Shown: positions 29,845 through 37,242 of the stretch, piece after piece
How the letters are laid out: every line of letters starts with the position of its first letter
Position numbering within the stretch: position 1 is the stretch's first letter
Assembly: GCF_937138205.1 (NCBI RefSeq)
Contig: NZ_CAKZOT010000075.1
Coordinates: forward strand, 1-42,674
From: an uncultured Rhodospira sp.
GTDB lineage: Bacteria; Pseudomonadota; Alphaproteobacteria; Rhodospirillales; Rhodospirillaceae
Direction: 5' to 3'
DNA length: 42,674 bases
Notes under the pieces: generated by a model
The model's input: only the letters and a program-made list of their open reading frames with translations
Databases searched by the model: none
Told to the model about the DNA's origin: nothing
Position numbers and translations under genes: made by a program

Positions 29845-30369
29845 CTACGCCGCCGTCTCGACAGCGGCGGCGTCCTTCAGCAGGGCATCCACCATCTTGT
29901 CGATCTCGCTGTCGGTGACGCGCACGACCACCTCGTCGCCGGCCTCCACGACCGTGACGCCGATGCGGCGCAGCTCGGCGACCGAGAGCTGGTTCAGGGC
30001 GCCCTTGACCGGGGTTTCGCTGGTCTTGACCAGGGTCTCGACCTGATCGGGGAAGTGCTTGCGGATCAGATCGCAGACCTTCGCGGCGTCCGCGTATTCC
30101 AGCTTTCCCTTGCCCTTCGCAAAACCGACCTTGATGCCGTGCAGGGTGAGAGTCCGGGGCGACTGGAACAGGTCCGACGCCTCGCCCACGGCGGCGGCCA
30201 GCCGATCCCGCGCGTTGGACGCGCCGTCCACCAGACGGCGGATGCGGGCCAGGTGCTGGCGCTTGACCCGCGCCATCTCCTCCTCGACCGCGCGGACCTC
30301 GTCCGCGAGCTTGCCGTGGGCCTCGCTGTAGGTCTTGGCGAGGGCTTCAATGTCTCCCAGGGTGGGCAT
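29845..30369 (-). CDS. DUF3164-like early phage protein
   Basis: 174 residues starting at ATG 30369 (TAATG overlap). A coiled-coil N-terminal half (LADEVRAVEEEMARVKRQHL) is followed by TLTLHGIKVGFAKGKGKLEY and a C-terminal region with LNQLSVAELRRIGVTVVEAG ending near DEVVVRVTDSEIDKMV. This order matches DUF3164, common between the B and GemA genes of Mu-like phages. Role unknown; it stands where Mu has Gam (DNA-end protection), but no Gam signature is seen. Confidence 0.78.
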   Translation of the reverse strand: MPTLGDIEALAKTYSEAHGKLADEVRAVEEEMARVKRQHLARIRRLVDGASNARDRLAAAVGEASDLFQSPRTLTLHGIKVGFAKGKGKLEYADAAKVCDLIRKHFPDQVETLVKTSETPVKGALNQLSVAELRRIGVTVVEAGDEVVVRVTDSEIDKMVDALLKDAAAVETAA

Positions 30370-30548
30370 TAGCGTCTCCTCAACAGGCGTTTGAACAGTC
30401 TCTGAAGGGCATTCGGGCGCCGCCTCGGCGGCACCGGGACCAGCGTCCCGCCCACCAACAGGCGCACCGGCACGCCGGCGGCAGGACGGCGCGCGTCCAC
30501 GATGATGTGCGCCGGCCGGGCGCGGCGGGGTCGGCTGGCGGCGGTCAT
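30369..30548 (-). CDS. Small very basic protein with amphipathic C-terminal helix
   Basis: 59 residues starting at ATG 30548, overlapping the DnaA-IV gene as ATGA. More than a quarter Arg/Lys. The C-terminal NALQRLFKRLLRRR is a strongly amphipathic basic helix able to bind membrane or nucleic acid. No family recognised. Coupling on both sides suggests it acts with the DnaA-IV or DUF3164-like proteins. Confidence 0.55.
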   Translation of the reverse strand: MTAASRPRRARPAHIIVDARRPAAGVPVRLLVGGTLVPVPPRRRPNALQRLFKRLLRRR

Positions 30549-30877
30549 GACGCGGGCTCCTCGGTCGGCGCCGGCGCCACCATGGCCCGCACGGCCTCCA
30601 TCCGCGCGGCCACCTCCGGGTCGCCGGCGGCGCGCTGCGCCGTGCGTCGGCACGCGTGCATCACGGTGGTGTGGTCGGACCGCCGGAAGGCGCGCGCGAT
30701 CGCCGGGTAGCTGGCCAGGGTCAGGTCACGGGCCAGCGTCATCGCCGCCTGGCGCGCCGCCACGATTCGGCCCGCCCGGCGATCCGACAGCAGGTCGAGG
30801 ACCGACACCCCCCACACGTCGGACGTGGCGAGGACGATCCGCCGGATCGGCGGCGGGAGTGGTGCGGGGGACGTCAT
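30545..30877 (-). CDS. Stand-alone DnaA domain IV protein (DnaA-box-binding type)
   Basis: 110 residues starting at ATG 30877. Residues 11-100 align with the C-terminal DNA-binding domain of DnaA: VSVLDLLSDRRAGRIVAARQ, AAMTLARDLTLASYPAIARA and the signature SDHTTVMHACRR (67-78). There is no AAA+ ATPase or domain I. Known domain IV binds 9-bp DnaA boxes, so this protein may bind or mask such sites. The second DnaA-like fragment of the phage is encoded three genes downstream. Confidence 0.88.
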   Translation of the reverse strand: MTSPAPLPPPIRRIVLATSDVWGVSVLDLLSDRRAGRIVAARQAAMTLARDLTLASYPAIARAFRRSDHTTVMHACRRTAQRAAGDPEVAARMEAVRAMVAPAPTEEPAS

Positions 30878-31284
30878 GACGCACCTTCCCCGGCCGGCGC
30901 CTGGACGTTCAGGGCGATCACCGCAGCGCTGAGGGCCTGCAACTGCTCACCCACCGACCCCACCACCGGCACGCCGGCGGCGATGTGGTGCGCCAGCTCG
31001 ACCGCCCGAGCGCGGCTGTCGCCACCGACCAGGGTCACCGCGCCGTCGTCGCCGATGTCGACGGTGACAAACAGCATGTCGCCGGCCGTCTGTTCGGCGG
31101 ACGCGGAGACAGCCTCCAGCCGCAGGCCCCAGACCTCCCGACCGGGGCCGATCTGCCGCGCCGTATGCAGGACCGCCGACACCGGCCGGTCCTTGGGCCG
31201 CACACCCAGGCGCAGTTGGACGCGCTCCCCAAAGGCCACCGGCCGACGCCGGGGTGGGGAGGAGACAACGCTGGGGCTCATCAT
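30874..31284 (-). CDS. Early phage protein of unknown function
   Basis: 136 residues starting at ATG 31284 (a second ATG follows). Mostly beta then helix: VQLRLGVRPKDRPVSAVLHT, GDMLFVTVDIGDDGAVTLVG, then RAVELAHHIAAGVPVVGSVG. Overlaps at both ends are ATGA. No recognised family. The composition is protein-like and it lies in the early operon before the DnaA-IV gene. Confidence 0.6.
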   Translation of the reverse strand: MMSPSVVSSPPRRRPVAFGERVQLRLGVRPKDRPVSAVLHTARQIGPGREVWGLRLEAVSASAEQTAGDMLFVTVDIGDDGAVTLVGGDSRARAVELAHHIAAGVPVVGSVGEQLQALSAAVIALNVQAPAGEGAS

Positions 31285-31772
31285 GCCGCGTCACCTCCCG
31301 TGTCCGCCGCGCGCCCAAGAGTCCGCACGACGGCCAGGTGCCCCTGGAACTCGGCCTCGGCCGCGTCTTGGGCCTCGGCGCGGCGCCGCGCGTCGTCGAG
31401 GGCACGAATACAGCGGATCTTCGCGTCGCGGCTCAGGGCCTCCGAGAGGTCCACGACCGGCACCACATCACACCCACTGCCGGGCGCGAGGTCGGCGAGC
31501 GAAAAGACTGGCACCACGTCCAGGTCGATGACCTCGGGCGGCGGCTCCGCGCCGGTCCCGCTGACCGTGATGTGGGCGGCGATCTCCGGCCAGTCGGCCG
31601 TGGCGGCGCCGGGCAGCGGCCCGCCGGCCGTCTCCATCGCCTCGGCCTGGGCGATGCAGTCGGACATCGCGCGCGCCCAGTCGGCCAACACGCCGATGGT
31701 GGGCATCGGCCGGCCGCCGGACAGGGTGGCGCAGATCACGTCATGCAGGCTCTTCAGGTCATGGCTCAGCAT
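31281..31772 (-). CDS. Early phage protein of unknown function
   Basis: 163 residues starting at ATG 31772 (TGATG overlap; GTG one codon upstream is possible). Helical N-terminus (LKSLHDVICATLSGGRPMPT), an acidic Pro-rich middle with a duplicated VVPV segment (DLDVVPVFSLADLA and CDVVPVVDLSEAL), and a coiled-coil C-terminus (RALDDARRRAEAQDAAEAEF). No recognised family. Confidence 0.6.
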   Translation of the reverse strand: MLSHDLKSLHDVICATLSGGRPMPTIGVLADWARAMSDCIAQAEAMETAGGPLPGAATADWPEIAAHITVSGTGAEPPPEVIDLDVVPVFSLADLAPGSGCDVVPVVDLSEALSRDAKIRCIRALDDARRRAEAQDAAEAEFQGHLAVVRTLGRAADTGGDAA

Positions 31773-32176
31773 CACTCATCCTCCTCGCTTTGAAACACGG
31801 GACAGTCCTTGCACGCCCGGCGCATGGCCATGCGGTGGGAGCTGGTCGCGGCGGCATCGGCGCGGGCCTTGACCTGCCAGTCCCAGCAGGCCTCGGCGCT
31901 GATCTCCCCGCCCACCCCGGGGCACTCCCAGGCGTCGGCGATCAGCGCGGCCGAGACGGCGGCCAGCACGGCGTCCATGTCGCCGGGGTAGGCCCGGCCC
32001 AGCACCTGGTTGATGACGGTCGGGCTGTAGTGGCCCCGGCCGTCGCGGCGCCGGATCGTCGCGGCGACGCGGCCCTGGCTGGATCGGTCGCAGGCTTCGG
32101 CCAGGGCGCGGACCGACGCCGGCATGTCGTCGCCCCAGGCGGCGCTGGCGCGGGCGATCGCGCGTCCATCACCCAT
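31772..32176 (-). CDS. HTH and Cys-containing transposable-phage protein
   Basis: 134 residues starting at ATG 32176, overlapping the upstream stop by 8 bases. The pattern is familiar from Mu-like phages of Proteobacteria: ASVRALAEACDRSSQGRVAA, an HTH with YSPTVINQVLGRAYPGDMDA, then WECPGVGGEISAEACWDWQV and RACKDCPVF. The Cys set near the C-terminus may bind zinc. Probably a DNA-binding regulator of early genes. Located two genes downstream of MuB, its usual neighbourhood. Confidence 0.75.
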   Translation of the reverse strand: MGDGRAIARASAAWGDDMPASVRALAEACDRSSQGRVAATIRRRDGRGHYSPTVINQVLGRAYPGDMDAVLAAVSAALIADAWECPGVGGEISAEACWDWQVKARADAAATSSHRMAMRRACKDCPVFQSEEDE

Positions 32177-32843
32177 GGCCACCCCCCGCGACGTCTACCG
32201 ACGCCTCGCCCATGAACTCATTGCGGTTCGGGTCCCAGACGGCATGACTGATCCGCGCGATCATCGGCGCCGCCGGCCCGGTGTTCATGCCGGCCCGCAG
32301 GGCGTAGCGGGTCAGCGTGCCCGTGCCGGGCTTGTGCCCCGGCCGGCCCTCCTCGACGACGCGCAGATATCCGGCCCGGCACAGATGGCCCAGATAGCAG
32401 TGCGCCGCCCCACGACTGACCGGACGCGTGTCGGTGGACGCCATGACCGCCATGTCGTCGGCCGTGACCCCATCGCGCCCGATCATCCGCAGGGTGCGCC
32501 ACATAGCCTCCTGCCCCGTGGGCGGGCTCTCCGTGCCGTCGCGGCGCAGGCGCGGCGCTTCCGGCCCCGCGTCGCGGACCAGGCACCACAGGGCCGCCCT
32601 CGCGCGGCTGGTCCGGCCACCCTCGCGCTCCACGTGTCCCACGCGCTCCACGTATCCGGCGAGCTCCAGACGCCGGACATAGTCGCGCACGCTGTCGGGC
32701 GCCTGGATGTCGGTGTCGATCCAGATGTCGCGCACGGTCCACGGCGCGCCGCGCCGCTCCCGGATCGCCTCCCAGATGCCCTGATGCCCGCGCTTGACCT
32801 TCACGCGCAGCGCGCCCTCGATATGACAGGGGTGCCGGCTCAT
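32169..32843 (-). CDS. Winged-helix protein downstream of MuB
   Basis: 224 residues starting at ATG 32843 (ATGA overlap with MuB). The N-terminal 15-80 is a winged helix: RGHQGIWEAIRERRGAPWTV, then APDSVRDYVRRLELAGYVER. A second wHTH-like unit lies near 110-165 (EAMWRTLRMIGRDGVTADDM, AAHCYLGHLCRAGYLRVVE). Two-winged-helix proteins of this size often follow MuB in B3-like transposable phages. Function likely regulatory or in transposition; not established. Confidence 0.72.
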   Translation of the reverse strand: MSRHPCHIEGALRVKVKRGHQGIWEAIRERRGAPWTVRDIWIDTDIQAPDSVRDYVRRLELAGYVERVGHVEREGGRTSRARAALWCLVRDAGPEAPRLRRDGTESPPTGQEAMWRTLRMIGRDGVTADDMAVMASTDTRPVSRGAAHCYLGHLCRAGYLRVVEEGRPGHKPGTGTLTRYALRAGMNTGPAAPMIARISHAVWDPNRNEFMGEASVDVAGGGHG

Positions 32844-33613
32844 GGGCGGCCTCCCCGGGCGGGCACCCGCTCGCCGGCGCGCATGGACGGCACCTGACCG
32901 GTGTACAACTCGCGCTCGCCCCAGCTGGCGAGGCCCACCGTGTCCCAGCCCTGGGCCAGCGCCTCGGTCGCCACCTGGTGCAGGTTGACCACCGCCCGCC
33001 GGATGCGCCCGGCCGACGCGGTGGTGACCCGCTCGATCAGGTCCGCCGCGATAACTAGGTCCGGGTAGTACAGGCGGGCGACCGTCGCGACGTCCTCGGC
33101 CGTCACCGGCTCCGCCGCCGCCCATTGCAGCACGCGGTTGTGGGTGCGCTCCGACCGCGCCGCGATCATCTGCGGCAACGCCTCCTCGCCCACCAGGATG
33201 ATCGGCACCCCCGCCCGATCCGCGATTTCGCGCACGGTCTCGATGTACCCGCGCCGCACGACGTGGTCGGCCTCGTCGATGATGACCGGCCGGTCCTGCG
33301 CCTCGCAGGCCATGATGATCCGGTCCACCACGTCGGCCGCGCGGCCGCGTCCGTCCACGCCCACCTCGACGGCCAGCACGGACAGGAACCGCGCCCGCGT
33401 CCAGCTCTCGCCGCATTCCACGTACCGCGCGCGGGTGCGGTGGGCGGCGTGGGTGGCTGACCAGGTCTTGCCCAGGCCCGAGTGGCCGTAGAACACGCCC
33501 AGGCCCGGCAGGTGCCGGGGCCGCTGGACACACGCATCCACCAGCGCGCCGAACCGCAGTACATTGGTGAGCGGCGCTGTGGTGGCGTTGACGGTGGGCT
33601 GTTTGTCGGTCAT
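32840..33613 (-). CDS. B: MuB-like transposition ATPase / target-DNA activator
   Basis: 257 residues starting at ATG 33613 with GAGGGAA upstream. Walker A YGHSGLGKTWSA (about 42-53), Walker B RPVIIDEADHV (about 105-115), then a sensor-like VPIILVGEEALP. It binds target DNA, recruits MuA and gives target immunity. Shorter than Mu B (312) because the N-terminal HTH domain is lacking, as in B3/D3112-like phages. It follows MuA by 61 bases, a gap that contains a GGCGGAC-GCCT-GTCCGCC stem at the MuA 3' end. Confidence 0.92.
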   Translation of the reverse strand: MTDKQPTVNATTAPLTNVLRFGALVDACVQRPRHLPGLGVFYGHSGLGKTWSATHAAHRTRARYVECGESWTRARFLSVLAVEVGVDGRGRAADVVDRIIMACEAQDRPVIIDEADHVVRRGYIETVREIADRAGVPIILVGEEALPQMIAARSERTHNRVLQWAAAEPVTAEDVATVARLYYPDLVIAADLIERVTTASAGRIRRAVVNLHQVATEALAQGWDTVGLASWGERELYTGQVPSMRAGERVPARGGRP

Positions 33614-33674
33614 GCTTCCCTCGTGTGCTGTTGATGGCCCGTGTCGGGGATGCCGCCCCGCGCGGGCCGTTTGC

Positions 33675-35783
33675 TTAGGCGGACGCCTGTCCGCCACCCA
33701 GGCCGGACAGGAAGATGTCCGCGCCCCATTCCTCCAGCGCCGCTTCGTGGCTCCGGTATTCCGGCGTCTGCGAATACCCCCGCGCCCAGCGCAGGGCCTC
33801 GGCGTCCACCGGTCGGCCGGCGGCGTGTGCCTCCAGCGTCTGGTGGGCGCGCCACCAGCGCTCTTTCGGGGTCTCGTCTCGCTTGGGCGGCGCGGCCATC
33901 TCGGCCGCCAGCCGCTCTTTCGCGGCCAGCTCGTCGGCCGTCAGTTCGCGCGGCGCCGGCGCCGGCGGTTCGGCCAGCAGGATCGGCGCGGCGCTCTCGT
34001 CGCGCAGGGCCATCGCGTCCTGCGCCGTGGCGCGGCGCTCTCTGGCCTGCTGCACATCGTCATCGTTGAAATACGGGCGCGTGTTGCCGTTCTCGGCCGC
34101 CTCGCAGATCAGGCGCCCATCCAGATCGCGGATCCACACCCGGCCCATGTCGCGCGGGTCGTACTCGACGCGCACTTCCTGGCCGTGCATGTCCAGGTCA
34201 TCCAGGGTCTGCGAGAAGTATTTCCGCGCGCCGAGCTGCACCCACGCCCGGCGCACCGTGCGGATCTCATGCGGCCGGAACAGGTCCCGCGCCTCGGCCT
34301 CGCTCAGGCGCGGCGGCACCACGCCCAGATCGTCCGCCGACGGTAGCAGCGCGACCCACTGTTCGGCCGGCGTGCGATGCCGCATCTTGCCCGTCTCCGG
34401 GTCGCGGACGCGGGGCAGGCTGCTGTGTGGCCGGTTGTTGTAGCGCGCCCGGCAATCCTCGACCCATGCCAGGAAGGCGTCCCAGGTCTGAATGACGGGG
34501 GAGTGACCGTAGGTTTTGATGTCCTTCCGCGAGGCTTTAAACGCGATTTGCTTGGCCTCGCGGTCCATATCGTGCCCGACATAGGCCGCCGACTGCCGCG
34601 CCGGCGCGATCAGGCCGGTCTGGTGGAACCGCTCGATCACGCCCCGGGCCTGCGAGTTGTACGGGATCGAGTTCCGGCTGGTGATACCCAGCCGGGCCAT
34701 CAGGCCCGTCACCGGGTCGTTATGGGCGCGATTTCGAAATCCACAGCCATTATCGACGTACCAAATGGCCGGGATCCCGGCGCCAACCACCGCTGTCCGC
34801 AGCGCCGCCGCCACCAGCCACTCGGCCTCGTCGGTCCAGGCCGACCAGCCCACCCAGGCCCGCGTCGCCACATCCAGCACGCTGATGATCTCCGGCCGCT
34901 TCGGCCGGCTCGGGTCGAGCGGGTGCGCCACCTCGCGATCGTGACGGTGGCCGTCCGACGTGTACACGTCCCCGGGCAGCAGGTGGTCGAAGCTACGGAT
35001 TGCCAGCGCCCTGAACCGCTTCAGGTCGCGCGGGCCGACCCGGCCCTTGTTCTTGCCGACCGCCCCCAGGCTGGCGATGAACCGCCGCGCCTGGTCATAG
35101 GACGGCGCCGCCACCGGCGCGGTCTCCGGCCACCATTCCAGGCACGCCGCGATGGACGGCTTCTGGGGCCGGAGATACAACTTCATCAAGGGATAGGCCC
35201 ACGCTGGCGCCTCTCGCGGCAACTCCTCGGCCGGCGCCAGGGCGGTGATATCGCCCGCCGCCCGCGCCGCCAGCCACCGCTGGACCGACCGCAGCGACAG
35301 CACGCGCGAGCCCGAGGAGCCGCGCCGGGCATTGGCCCGGGGCACCATGCGCATGAGATGCTCGGGCAGCTTCCCGGCCCGCGCCTGATCGACCAGCGCC
35401 TGCGCCGCCTGCCGCTCCGACAGGCCGTATTCCAGGCACAGCCGATCCACCTCCTGGCACAGCGCCGCGCGGGCATCCATGCACGACCGCGTTCCGTCGC
35501 GCATGTCCGCCGGATCGCGCTGCCCGCGCTCGGCCGCCACCACCGCCGGCGGCGGCGCCTCGGCCGCCAGCTCGCGCCGCGCCAGCGCCGCCCGCGTCGT
35601 CTCGGGCAGCGCCGAGACCGGGTACTCCCGCCCGCCGCCCCGCCCCTGACGGGGACGATAGGGCCATTCTTCCCGCCGGGCCTTGATCTGCACCGCCCGT
35701 TCCGTGCCGGGCATGTCGGGCAGGGCGAGCTCCGCCAGTTCGGCGGCCGTGTACCAGCGATCTGGGGTGGGCAAGGCCGGCAT
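33675..35783 (-). CDS. A: MuA-like DDE transposase
   Basis: 702 residues (Mu A 663) starting at ATG 35783 (TGATG overlap). N-terminal Mu-type HTH (about 8-72: RWYTAAELAELALPDMPGTE, REYPVSALPETTRAALARRE), further end-binding helices to about 240, an RNase H-like catalytic core with D277 (TSDGHRHD), D344 (YVDNGCGF) and E384 (GVIERFHQ), then the Mu-transpos_C beta barrel and a basic/coiled C-terminus for MuB contact. The D-D spacing of 67 equals that of Mu A. It cuts and joins phage ends during replicative transposition. Confidence 0.96.
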   Translation of the reverse strand: MPALPTPDRWYTAAELAELALPDMPGTERAVQIKARREEWPYRPRQGRGGGREYPVSALPETTRAALARRELAAEAPPPAVVAAERGQRDPADMRDGTRSCMDARAALCQEVDRLCLEYGLSERQAAQALVDQARAGKLPEHLMRMVPRANARRGSSGSRVLSLRSVQRWLAARAAGDITALAPAEELPREAPAWAYPLMKLYLRPQKPSIAACLEWWPETAPVAAPSYDQARRFIASLGAVGKNKGRVGPRDLKRFRALAIRSFDHLLPGDVYTSDGHRHDREVAHPLDPSRPKRPEIISVLDVATRAWVGWSAWTDEAEWLVAAALRTAVVGAGIPAIWYVDNGCGFRNRAHNDPVTGLMARLGITSRNSIPYNSQARGVIERFHQTGLIAPARQSAAYVGHDMDREAKQIAFKASRKDIKTYGHSPVIQTWDAFLAWVEDCRARYNNRPHSSLPRVRDPETGKMRHRTPAEQWVALLPSADDLGVVPPRLSEAEARDLFRPHEIRTVRRAWVQLGARKYFSQTLDDLDMHGQEVRVEYDPRDMGRVWIRDLDGRLICEAAENGNTRPYFNDDDVQQARERRATAQDAMALRDESAAPILLAEPPAPAPRELTADELAAKERLAAEMAAPPKRDETPKERWWRAHQTLEAHAAGRPVDAEALRWARGYSQTPEYRSHEAALEEWGADIFLSGLGGGQASA

Positions 35784-36247
35784 CACCGGTGCCCTCCGCG
35801 CCAGGCGCGCCGCGCGATTTTCCGCTTGGCCTCCAGATGCTCGATCTGCTCGGCCGTCATCGCCTCCTCGACCGCCCCCAGGTACCGGTCGGGGATCACC
35901 GCATAGCCCAGCCGCCGCAGCTCCTGCGCCACCACCCGCACGTCGCCGGTCACCTCCATCAGGGCGATGGCCCGCGCCAGACTGATCGCGTGATCGCCGC
36001 GCGACGGCGCGGCGTACCCGTCCAGGGTGTTCTTGGGCATCCGGTGCCCCAGCACCGCCCCCATTGCCTCGGCGATCTCCTCGCGCGACCGCCCGTCGTC
36101 GCTCAGCGTCCGGCTCACCGCCTGGGCGATCCGCTGGTCCAGGTCCGGGCCGCGCGGCGCCGTGTCCCCGTCGTAGTGGACGGTCACGTCCGGCGCGGTC
36201 CAGTCGTCCAGCAGGTCGAGCGTGCGGGCGTCGGCGCGATCTTTCAT
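35783..36247 (-). CDS. HTH regulator upstream of MuA
   Basis: 154 residues starting at ATG 36247, immediately after an intrinsic terminator. The centre (about 40-105) has AVSRTLSDDGRSREEIAEAM, LGHRMPKNTLDGYAAPSRGD and HAISLARAIALMEVTGDVRV, an HTH pattern shared by a conserved protein that precedes transposase genes in many Mu-like phages. The C-terminus is a charged helix (TAEQIEHLEAKRKIARRAW). Likely regulates or licenses early transcription. Overlaps MuA by one base. Confidence 0.75.
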   Translation of the reverse strand: MKDRADARTLDLLDDWTAPDVTVHYDGDTAPRGPDLDQRIAQAVSRTLSDDGRSREEIAEAMGAVLGHRMPKNTLDGYAAPSRGDHAISLARAIALMEVTGDVRVVAQELRRLGYAVIPDRYLGAVEEAMTAEQIEHLEAKRKIARRAWRGGHR

Positions 36248-36260
36248 GACGTGGCGCCCC

Positions 36261-36306
36261 CAAAAAGACGGGCGGGCGCCCCGCGCGAAACGGAGTCGCC
36301 CGCCCG
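36261..36306 (-). terminator. Intrinsic terminator / attenuator just before the MuA operon
   Basis: A perfect 10-bp stem (CGCCCGCCCG-type arms at 36269-36278 and 36297-36306, 18-base loop) is followed on the minus strand by TCTTTTTG. It ends 14 bases upstream of the start codon of the HTH-MuA operon. It would stop transcripts arriving from the Ner side unless read-through is allowed. Confidence 0.78.
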
Positions 36307-36321
36307 CAGGCTCGGCATGAG

Positions 36322-36391
36322 CGCCCGGACGGCCGCACCCCTGGCGCGCGTGGAGGCATACGCGCGCGTGATGGAGACAACCGTCCGGGCG
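36322..36391. repeat. Inverted pair of CGCCCGGACGG motifs in the early leader
   Basis: CGCCCGGACGG at 36322-36332 and its exact inverse at 36381-36391, 48 bases apart, bracketing an ACGCGCGCGT palindrome. The same word occurs in the palindromes at 17.2 and 25.5 kb. The second arm lies just upstream of a TACACT -10-like box (about 36396) that could serve the plus-strand gene at 36433. Confidence 0.6.
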
Positions 36392-36432
36392 ATCCCTACA
36401 CTCGGGGTTGCCACACCACCGAGGAGGGAACT

Positions 36433-36669
36433 GTGATCAAGATCGAAATGACCGGAATACGTCTGTTTGCGACCCGTGCTCGGGAACACGTTGCAGCGTT
36501 CGAAATCTTCGACGACGAAACCGGCGACCGCGTCGGCCGCCTGGACATCGCGGTCGATGCGGTGGAGGGAGGATTGGGCGCCACACACGTTCGAGCCTGG
36601 GATCGCCTGAAGGCCGCCAAATTGGTCGAAGGCATCAATCATGACGACGAGCCTTCGGCGCCGACGTGA
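36433..36669 (+). CDS. Small plus-strand protein embedded antisense in the early region
   Basis: 78 residues from GTG 36433 with a strong GGAGGGAA site. Begins MIKIEMTGIRLFATRAREHV; the rest is a compact alpha/beta-like sequence (VAAFEIFDDETGDRVGRLDI). Lower GC than the surrounding phage. It runs against the early minus-strand transcript and its end overlaps by 35 bases the end of the convergent minus-strand gene. No family recognised. The good start site and conserved-looking composition support a real gene; it could be a small regulator of the lysis-lysogeny switch. Confidence 0.5.
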   Translation: MIKIEMTGIRLFATRAREHVAAFEIFDDETGDRVGRLDIAVDAVEGGLGATHVRAWDRLKAAKLVEGINHDDEPSAPT

Positions 36670-36898
36670 CCTGGCGCAGGTCACCGATCTCGCGCGTGAG
36701 GTCTTCAACCGCCCAGGCTAGGCGTTCCGTGGCGCGTGTCAGGCGGTCCAGATCGGAGCCACGAGGGCGCCTCTTCCCGCCCAGGGCCAGCGCGCACCAA
36801 CGCAGCCACCCCGTGTCAAACACGATGCCCGAGCCCCCTTCCGACACCGAGGGTTTCCCGCTGCGGCGCCGCTCGCCCCTGACACGATCCGTGCTCAT
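36635..36898 (-). CDS. Small protein downstream of Ner, unknown function
   Basis: 87 residues starting at ATG 36898, overlapping the Ner stop as ATGA. Basic N-terminus (MSTDRVRGERRRSGKPS), a hydrophobic stretch (VFDTGWLRWCALALGG) and a coiled-coil end (LTRATERLAWAVEDLTREIG). Possible peripheral membrane or DNA-associated protein. It is the last gene before the terminator at 36.3 kb, so Ner and this gene form a short early unit. Confidence 0.55.
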   Translation of the reverse strand: MSTDRVRGERRRSGKPSVSEGGSGIVFDTGWLRWCALALGGKRRPRGSDLDRLTRATERLAWAVEDLTREIGDLRQVTSAPKARRHD

Positions 36899-37242
36899 GC
36901 CGCGTGCTCCTTTTGCCGCTGACCACCGGGGGCGGTCTGTGTAGGGTGATGGGGTAGGCGCCGCTTCCGGGGGTGCCGGACCTGCGCCAGACGCCGGCCG
37001 GTCTCGGGGGACCAGCGCTCGGGCCACACGTCCCGGGGCGTCAGCCCCAGGGCCTCGGCCAACACCGGCTCGATGTTGGCGTTTGGTGCGTCGATACAGG
37101 CGGCAATCGTCTGCGGCGCCACGCCGACCTCCCGGGCCAGCGCGCGCAGGGTCCAGCCCCGCCCGCGCAACCGCTGGATGATCCACACCCGCCGCTCGGC
37201 GGGGTTTTTTGGGACCGCAATGGGTGTCGCTTCCTGTGTCAT
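36895..37242 (-). CDS. ner: Ner-like early regulator
   Basis: 115 residues starting at ATG 37242 (no clear ribosome-binding site). Residues 14-78 match Ner/Nlp: PAERRVWIIQRLRGRGWTLR, ALAREVGVAPQTIAACIDAP and EALGLTPRDVWPERW. In Mu, Ner switches off early and repressor transcription. The C-terminal 35 residues are an unusual basic tail (HPRKRRLPHHP). It is divergent from the repressor across the operator array. Confidence 0.92.
   Translation of the reverse strand: MTQEATPIAVPKNPAERRVWIIQRLRGRGWTLRALAREVGVAPQTIAACIDAPNANIEPVLAEALGLTPRDVWPERWSPETGRRLAQVRHPRKRRLPHHPTQTAPGGQRQKEHAA

Noticed and set aside
29845-30369. Mu Gam (DNA-end protection) protein
   Set aside because: Position and coiled coil fit, but the GIKVGFAKGKGK and C-terminal pattern fit DUF3164 better; no Gam-specific motif was recognised.
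34377-35906. 509-codon plus-strand open frame opposite MuA
   Set aside because: Antisense to the transposase with its full set of catalytic residues; no ribosome-binding site.
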